Assembly (NCBI GenBank): GCA_949126835.1
Contig: OX421507.1
Coordinates: 8,832,121-8,896,120 of the forward strand
Direction: 5' to 3'
DNA length: 64,000 nucleotides
From: Anisus vortex
Lineage: Eukaryota; Mollusca; Gastropoda; Planorbidae
Numbering within the stretch: the first letter of the stretch is position 1; each line of letters opens with the position of its first letter. Below, one piece after another: positions 58,301 through 64,000 of the stretch. Made by a program: the position numbers and the translations under genes. A model generated the notes under the pieces. It was not told the DNA's origin and ran no database searches. It worked only from the letters and a program-made list of their open reading frames with translations.

Positions 58301-61300
58301 TTTATTAATACTGATGTCAGACATTTAAATTTAAAAGAGACCAGAGGCTACTTGATATTCTGCTAATTTTTCTTACAATGTATGCTACAAAAAAATGGGA
58401 CTTATACTCCAAATAAGAACAACAATATTTAAACAAATGTTAATTTTACAGAACACGCACTGCTGGTCTAGTCCGATAACAGAACGAATTGCAGATCATA
58501 ATCAAATAAATGAAAATGACTATTAGCACGGTGTGACATCACCATACAGCATATGAGCTACATAAAACAATTGCTGCGGAAATTATTGCCTTAATCTTAC
58601 ACAGCAGTACCTGCAAACTAAAGACTTAACTCTTTATAAAGTGGTGACCAAGTTAGACGCCTTAAGATTGTTTTTGCACAAAAAACGGAGTCAATTGGTG
58701 GAGCATGCTATTGAACAAGCACTTATAAAATCAGACCAACATGGCATTTCGGTAGAGAGAAGATTCAGATTCAAGAAGAGAATGGCAGGGGAAAAATTAA
58801 GAGATGCTGGAATTTCTATGCGAAAAAAAGCAATAGGGAGATGCTAGAATGTATTGATTGCTTTCATTCTAAACTCCAGATCAGATCAACAGCGTTTAAT
58901 GAAGTTGTAGATATGTTTGAGGCTGTTCAGCCCAAGATTCTACTATCAGCAAGTGAAGAAGAGTTATTGGTGTCCGTTCCCAAATTAGGCCTAATATCTT
59001 TCTACCATGAGCTATCCGAAGATGAGCTCTTAAAAGAAATACCACGACTTAGATGATACCAAAAAAGCCATGGACTGGTCAGTATTAGATATTTTAACAT
59101 TCATAGCGAAATGGGACTTCATAGAATCTCTTCCAACACTCTCGCTAGGCCTTCAATTATTTCTAACGGAATGTGTGTCTGTTGCTTCATGTGAACGGAT
59201 CTTTTCAAAACTAAAGCTTATAAAAACCTATTTACACTCCACCATTGGACAATCAAGACTTTTTTTTATCTGGCTTTGTTATTGATTGAAAGGGATACTG
59301 TGAATGATATAGATTTTGATGAGGTGATTGACAAGTTTAAAGTTTCGAAGGAAAAATTAATATAAAGTATTTTTAATGTAAATATAAATAACTGTATGAT
59401 TGTTTTAGTTGTTTATTGCTTTTACTTTCTAATATTAAACTAATACTGTTATTGTTTTTGTCATAGATGAACTGTAGGCTTGTTTTAAGAAGACGTAAAC
59501 TACGGTGAAAGTCGTGGGCGGGGGGGGGGGGGGTGACACCCAAAGTTTACCGCACCGGGTGACACCAGCCTTCGCGGTACGCCACTGTTTTATACAATTT
59601 TTATCTGCACCTTATACAGTCCTGTTTTTTTCCCACCCAGGCAACGCGGGGCAATTTAGCTTGTATTGAAATAAAACTGTTTACAAAAAAAATAAAAAGA
59701 AGTTAAACAAGAAAACAAAAGAGAGTAGTAAAAAAAAAAAAAACAATATTAATAATAAAATAGGGAAAAATAATAAGAGAGTTCATCACCAATAGAGCAG
59801 ACGAATTAATTTCCAGCTTGATCTATTAGTAAATCAGATTGTGACAGACTATTAATAATGAAAACTTTATAATACTGTAATGATATGTAGCACAAGTTAT
59901 GCATTTACAATTGAAAAGAAAATAACTAGTAGGCCTATTGTTTGTTATTAATGTAATTAGTTTTAAAGTTTTAATTAATAGCAATCTGTGTATTTAACTT
60001 TACAGAATATCAATAATTATAAAGCTAAATACTGTAATAAAGGCTTTAGTACTAGTAATATGCCTAAATAGTAGGATACTAGTAACTAATAGACCTACTA
60101 AAAATGCTAGTAACAGGCCTCTTCATATTTAGCCTATATACCTTATAACGTATAGCCTATCCTTATATGGTCATAGGCCTACAGCTAACCTAGTACTAGA
60201 TAATAGTGAGCAACATGACAGGCTATGCACTATGCACTGCTATGCCGCTATGGTATAACTATAGGCTATAGTATAGGCCTACGCATTTTTTAGAAAATAT
60301 ATAAAATTTTCGGTAGTTATTTTGACCCACATTTTTTTTTCTTTAGTCCTAGTCCTAGTGCCCTAATAGACTATTCAACTTTTGTTTTTTAATAGTCAGT
60401 CAAAAAGCAAAAGAGTAAAAAGCGTTTATAATACAGATATGTAGACATCTAGACCTAGAAAATATAATAGGCCTACTAGATGTCGATGTCACACAAAATT
60501 GTATTTTAACAAATGCGATAGCCGGTAATCATTAATATCATAAGGCATGGCGCCGCTATAGCTGGCAATGCATCGGTAGGCCTAGAGATTCATTGTTTTT
60601 GTTATTTATTTTATATCGGGTCGTTTTTGAAATCGATAAATTTTTTTATGAGAATAGGTTGTAATCGGACTTTAACACGAAAACGTTTAGTAACAACCAG
60701 CTTTGGCTATCAAAATATCAGCGTAGGCATAAGGTGCAAGTGCAAACCATGAAAGTGAAAGTAATCAGCCCACGATGCGCTTTCGTTAACGGAAGTACAA
60801 AAGAAAAAAACAAAAATGGAATAATCTAAACGATCCACTTCTTGCATCATGGATTTTTGGTTTTTATAGCGGTTAAAAAAATATTAAAACTTGTACTTAT
60901 AATGTTCCGAAAATCGGAGTTGTAAGGTTTTTGTCGGAATGGGTGGAATGAGGGGTAAAAATCTGTAAAACTCCGAGAAAATCGAAAGGGTTGACAGGTC
61001 TGTTAAATTATCTAGTGTAGAAGACACCAAACTGTGGGGGAAGGAGAGAAAGGGAGAAGTGGCAAGCATAGGCTGGTACCATCTTCACCGGACCAAAAAA
61101 AGCGAGACACGAGAGCTTCCCGTAATTTACACATGGGAGGTTTGCAAGAAAAGCGGAATTAGCATACCGGGGATTTATAATTTAGAGATGCGCGTGTTGG
61201 AAAAGGTTCAGCGAAATTTTGCAATAAAATATCTAAATTTAAAAATTCCAAAACTTTTCCATGATCTAGTTATCAAAATGCATTTTTTCCAAAACTTTTT

Positions 61301-62014
61301 CATACTGGAAATGGTCCTATCAATTTTCCAAAACTTTTCCAAAATTCCATGATCCGTACGAACCCTGTTAATATTTATTTATTTCCGGATAAAATCTGGA
61401 AATTCCGGAACGGTAGGCAGGCCTGAAATTACCGTAACATAAACTACAATTGAATCAAAACACATAATTACGACCAAAAAATTTGTTAAATTTGAAGTGC
61501 ATGGTGTAGCTCACCTTGCTTGTGTTTAAGTGATTTAGTAGATACTGCATCAAGAATGTCCTGAGGTAGTTTCCTTTTCATAAGATCCTGAATTTTCTTT
61601 TCCTAGTTCAATAAAGTATAAGTAAGCAATTAACAACAGAAAATGATGTGTAAATTGTGTACATTTTATGTTTAGTAAAATAATCATAAAATATATACTT
61701 ATTAAATATAAATTGACTTTTAAAAATTATAGTGATTATTTTTATTTAACTGCACTAAAAACTGACTGAAGATACCATACATAGACATAACTATAAGAGG
61801 CTATAAATTATAAATATATAGTATTTGATTAGTTTGGTTGAATAATGAGGTATTGACCTATTTACCTTCTGTGCTTTGAATAATTCATTTCTTTTACGTC
61901 TTTTCTCTTTCTCTTCGAGCCTGCTCTTCTTTAAAGCCTCTTGAAAGTCTTTGTTCTGGGAAACATATTGCTGCCTAACTTCTGCAGCATTAAACTCTTC
62001 AGGCGCATCGTCAT
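55374..62014 (-). CDS. NOL7: NOL7-like nucleolar protein, partial (5 exons; first exon not found)
   Basis: NOL7 is a nucleolar RNA-binding protein needed for early rRNA maturation in vertebrates. Exons on the minus strand: 61866-62014, 61515-61602, 57641-57779, 57246-57373, 55374-55438. All introns are GT-AG; phases are 1 (entry), 0, 1, 2, 1. They encode 189 residues. Family blocks: DDDAPEEFNAAEVRQQ, a basic helix EEKEKRRKRNELFKAQK, KRKLPQDILDAVS, then an acidic variable linker, then NLFVATDDDVKKKKLTSAQE with HLYNQSVIPRENG and a basic tail ending KAQKKSK. The human protein has the same order (APEE block, KRKLLP, LAVRL with the SLYG region, basic C terminus) in 257 residues. The acidic N-terminal exon should lie beyond 62014 and may be past the window edge. 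The 3.7-kb third intron holds a broken hAT transposase. Confidence 0.75.
55871..56707. repeat. Three tandem 279-bp units
   Basis: TTGTAGGGCTAAGCATAC recurs at 55871, 56150 and 56429. The copies are almost identical and each includes CGTAGGCCTACG palindromes. Sixty-codon minus-strand frames in each unit repeat the same peptide and are not supported as genes. Lies in the last intron of the NOL7-like gene. Confidence 0.9.
56826..57215 (+). repeat. Sequence related to the 279-bp units, followed by a MITE-like end
   Basis: TCGGTTTGCTGACTCCAC at 56843 resembles TCGGTTTGCAGACTCCAC inside the 279-bp units. ACACCAAACTGTGGGGGAGG at 56937 is nearly repeated at 61023 (ACACCAAACTGTGGGGGAAG). 57080-57215 contains AATTTCAGG repeats and ends GGGAACCCTG, like the end of a CAGGGTTCCC-type MITE. 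Confidence 0.45.
58600..59365 (+). pseudogene. hAT transposase remnant (C-terminal half), frameshifted
   Basis: Three consecutive frames read as one decayed protein. It ends in the hAT dimerisation region: FLTECVSVASCERIFSKLKL, IKTYLHSTIG, then, after a frame change near 59262, LLIERDTVNDIDFDEVID. Frame breaks near 58840, 59056 and 59262 make it non-functional. It resembles the ZMYM/TTF-type hAT proteins common in invertebrates. It sits in the long intron of the NOL7-like gene on the opposite strand. Confidence 0.75.
59508..59587 (+). mobile_element. Right end of a hAT-type element
   Basis: GGGTGACACC repeats and the terminus TTCGCGGTACGCCACTG (inverted form CAGTGGCGTACC) end at 59587. It lies 140 bases after the transposase remnant and is probably its 3' end. 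No matching left end was found upstream. Confidence 0.5.
59588..61020. other. Intron DNA rich in TAGGCCTA
   Basis: AT-rich sequence of the NOL7-like gene's long intron with many copies of AGGCCTA (60050-60300). No gene or bounded element. Confidence 0.5.
61190..61372. mobile_element. MITE-like right end (CCGTACGAACCCTG)
   Basis: Repeats of CCAAAACTTTTCCA precede the terminus ATCCGTACGAACCCTG, the inverse of the CAGGGTTCGTACGG ends seen in many invertebrate hAT-like MITEs. The left end is not defined. Confidence 0.45.
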
Positions 62015-62095
62015 CTGATTTTAGAAAATGATTGCTTGTATTAATGTTTAGTATGAATTGAAAATTTAGGCCTAATTACAGCAAGGAAGAGGCTA

Positions 62096-62280
62096 GATAC
62101 CCCAAAAATTTGGGGTATTTAGCTGGCGGTCTAAAGAGCCCAAATTTTTGGGGTATCTAGCTGGCGGTCTAGATGCCCCAAAAAAATGGGGTACGTCTCT
62201 AGCTAGTGGCCTAGATAGACCAATAATTTGTTCTATCTAGCTGGTTGCCTAAAGGGACCAAATATTTTTTTTGTTGGCCA
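62096..62280. repeat. Tandem palindromic units TACCCCAAAAATTTGGGGTA
   Basis: About four units of 52-53 bases. Each has a CCCCAAA...TTTGGGG palindrome followed by TCTAGCTGGCGGTCTA. The later units are more diverged. A similar palindrome occurs at 63360-63381. Confidence 0.75.
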
Positions 62281-62751
62281 GTAATATACACTATGCCATA
62301 CCATTTAAAACATGCCGGTGTGGCAATATATTTTTTCTCCTATCAACGTGTACTTGTTATTTGACCACCCAACTACAAGTACAAACGAGAGACGTAGAGC
62401 GTATTGATAGTAACAATTAACATATTTATAAAGAATGAGATTGTTATGTCCACCCACATTCATAGTAGGCTAAATGAATGGCTTATCGTAATTGAAATTG
62501 TAGCGCAAGTCAAGATGTTTACTAATGACTTTATTAAACTACTTTATAAATTGTTTGGTAATGACATTTAACACGTTTTCTCAAGAAATAGGCTCGACAT
62601 TAGGCCTAACAGTCGAATTTTTTATTTCTTTGATACTGTGAATGAAATTATTTCCACCCACATGAATAAATGAAGGGTATTCTCGTATTGAACTAAAAAA
62701 ATATCTCATTGTACTGTATTTGAATTTAAAAAAAAAAAAAAAAAAAGAAGA

Positions 62752-62826
62752 TGGACATAGCAGGATTCGAACATTCGAGACTCCGGTTGCCAGAACACGC
62801 TACTGACAATTAGGCCACGATACCTT
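62752..62826 (-). tRNA. Degenerate tRNA-like sequence (pseudo-tRNA or SINE head)
   Basis: Minus strand: GTGGCCTAATTGTCAGTAGC gives a D-arm-like block, and GTTCGAATCCTGC is a good B box/T loop. A long T run (62729-62746 on the other strand) follows as a Pol III terminator. Acceptor and T stems do not pair well and no anticodon loop with T33 can be placed, so a working tRNA is unlikely. Confidence 0.35.
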
Positions 62827-64000
62827 GGTTATGTTTAACAATAAATAGTAATTAAGCAACTCGAACAAGAAAAAACGATTATGCGCATGGTCAGTCACGT
62901 GACTTGGGTCGCCGGACGTATATCTCCCGCGCTATACGTCCGGTCGCCGGACGCGCAGACACTCCGTTTATTATAATTATCCAGTATTTAAATTTTTTTT
63001 TGAATGGTTACACTTACAATTATACAATGTATTAAAATAGGTACATGCTCATATGTAGGGCCTACTGTCACTATCCTTAAGGTGCAAAAAGTGTCCCCTT
63101 AAACAAGAGGCAAACCAAATATTAAGTGCTATCATTTCTTCTGCATTTACTTTTTTCCACAGTCACAAGGCCACCGTCATAAGATTAAGTTAGATAAAAT
63201 TCCATAATTTAGATCATTAGGCCCATCATATCTTGTCAAAACTAGACATGAATAATGAAAGGATGATCTAGCTAAATCGGAAGCGAAAGCTTTTGAAATC
63301 AAAATAATGTCATGCGCAGTAGGCTAAAAAACTTTTGGGGTCTCTAGGCGTACGCCTAGATACCCCAAATTTTTGGGGTAGGAAGACACTTCGTTACAGC
63401 AATAGGACTATGATTTATAGATTTTGTAGGTTAGGACTATACCATTCTGCTAGTGTTTAATTATATTATTATCTTATTAGTCTCATGTGTAGCATAATAT
63501 ATAGAATATAGACTGCAAAGATCTATATGATGAATAAATATAACTGTATTCTGCACAAAATGACATGATGAGCATCAATTAGGCTACCTGGTTATGTTGA
63601 CATTGTTAGTACAGAGTTAACAGAGTAGCCTACATCATAATTATTATGGGCCAAAATATAATAATAATATTTAATAATATGTTAATATGGATAGATTAGG
63701 CTAATTACAATTTAGAAGATAATCACGACTTAAGAAAGTTTGAAAAATGTTCACAATTGACTATGCTGGTTATAGGTATAGACTATGACTATGACTATAA
63801 AATATAATTAAATATAAAATGACTCATAAGGTCATAATTCATAAGTAAGTAGGCCTAAGTGGCTAAGTCATAACTCATAAGGCCATAAAATTATTCAATG
63901 TTGGCCTAGACCCATCAAAGTATTTTAAAAGACAAAAGAGACTAAGACCAAGACTAAGGAATAAGTAAGAATGTAAGAGAGAGCAACTTAGGACTTGTCA

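Larger units (their letters stand above)
62015..64000. other. Upstream region of the NOL7-like gene, repeats
   Basis: No first exon was recognised. Contents: a CCCC/GGGG palindrome repeat (62096-62280), a related palindrome (63325-63385), a tRNA-like sequence, and TAAGTCATAA-type low complexity from about 63780 to the end. Confidence 0.5.

Overview
This is AT-rich eukaryotic nuclear DNA, most likely from a gastropod mollusc (probably a heterobranch snail or slug). The best evidence is a seven-exon goose-type lysozyme of the molluscan kind (QCD after the catalytic block, CHGD near the N terminus). Introns are long and packed with small DNA transposons, and the palindrome TAGGCCTA is frequent. 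There are no bacterial operons, no CRISPR array and no phage. Most long open frames are repeats or shadows; the real genes are mostly split into short exons that I assembled by hand from splice sites and intron phase.

Layout. 1-6.5 kb: repeats only (a LINE 3' end, inverted GC-rich arrays around tandem TA-flanked elements, a 73-bp TTAA element). 6.5-12.8 kb: a very young LTR retrotransposon with two apparently identical 626-bp LTRs. Its one intact 909-codon frame reads Gag, protease and an integrase remnant; I see no reverse transcriptase. 13.2-21.5 kb, minus strand: g-type lysozyme, all seven exons in phase (199 aa), with mobile-element sequence in every intron. 21.5-28.9 kb: gene-free and repeat-rich, including hAT-type elements with perfect 8-bp target duplications. 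28.9-35.4 kb, plus strand: an SDF4/Cab45-like EF-hand protein of the secretory pathway (8 exons, 500 aa, ends HDEF). 38.2-39.7 kb: a 90-bp minisatellite of 17 units. 42.5-45.4 kb, minus strand: a 22-finger C2H2 protein with a single coding exon. 45.7-50.6 kb: repeats, a TIR element and an unexplained GC-rich island. 50.7-53.9 kb, plus strand: a YqcI/YcgG-like gene (5 coding exons including a 16-nt microexon) with a predicted membrane anchor. 55.4-62.0 kb, minus strand: a NOL7-like nucleolar protein gene whose first exon was not found; its long intron holds a broken hAT transposase. 62-64 kb: repeats and a degenerate tRNA-like sequence.

The host genes are unrelated (innate immunity, Golgi calcium binding, transcription, a possible haem N-oxygenase, nucleolar function) and show no sign of acting as a cluster. 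The strongest unusual signals are the reverse-transcriptase-less retrotransposon with identical LTRs, the microexon in the YqcI/YcgG-like gene, a run of decoy 3' splice sites before the last SDF4 exon, and several short transposon families with clear target-site duplications. Family names rest on motif recognition by eye; no database search was run.
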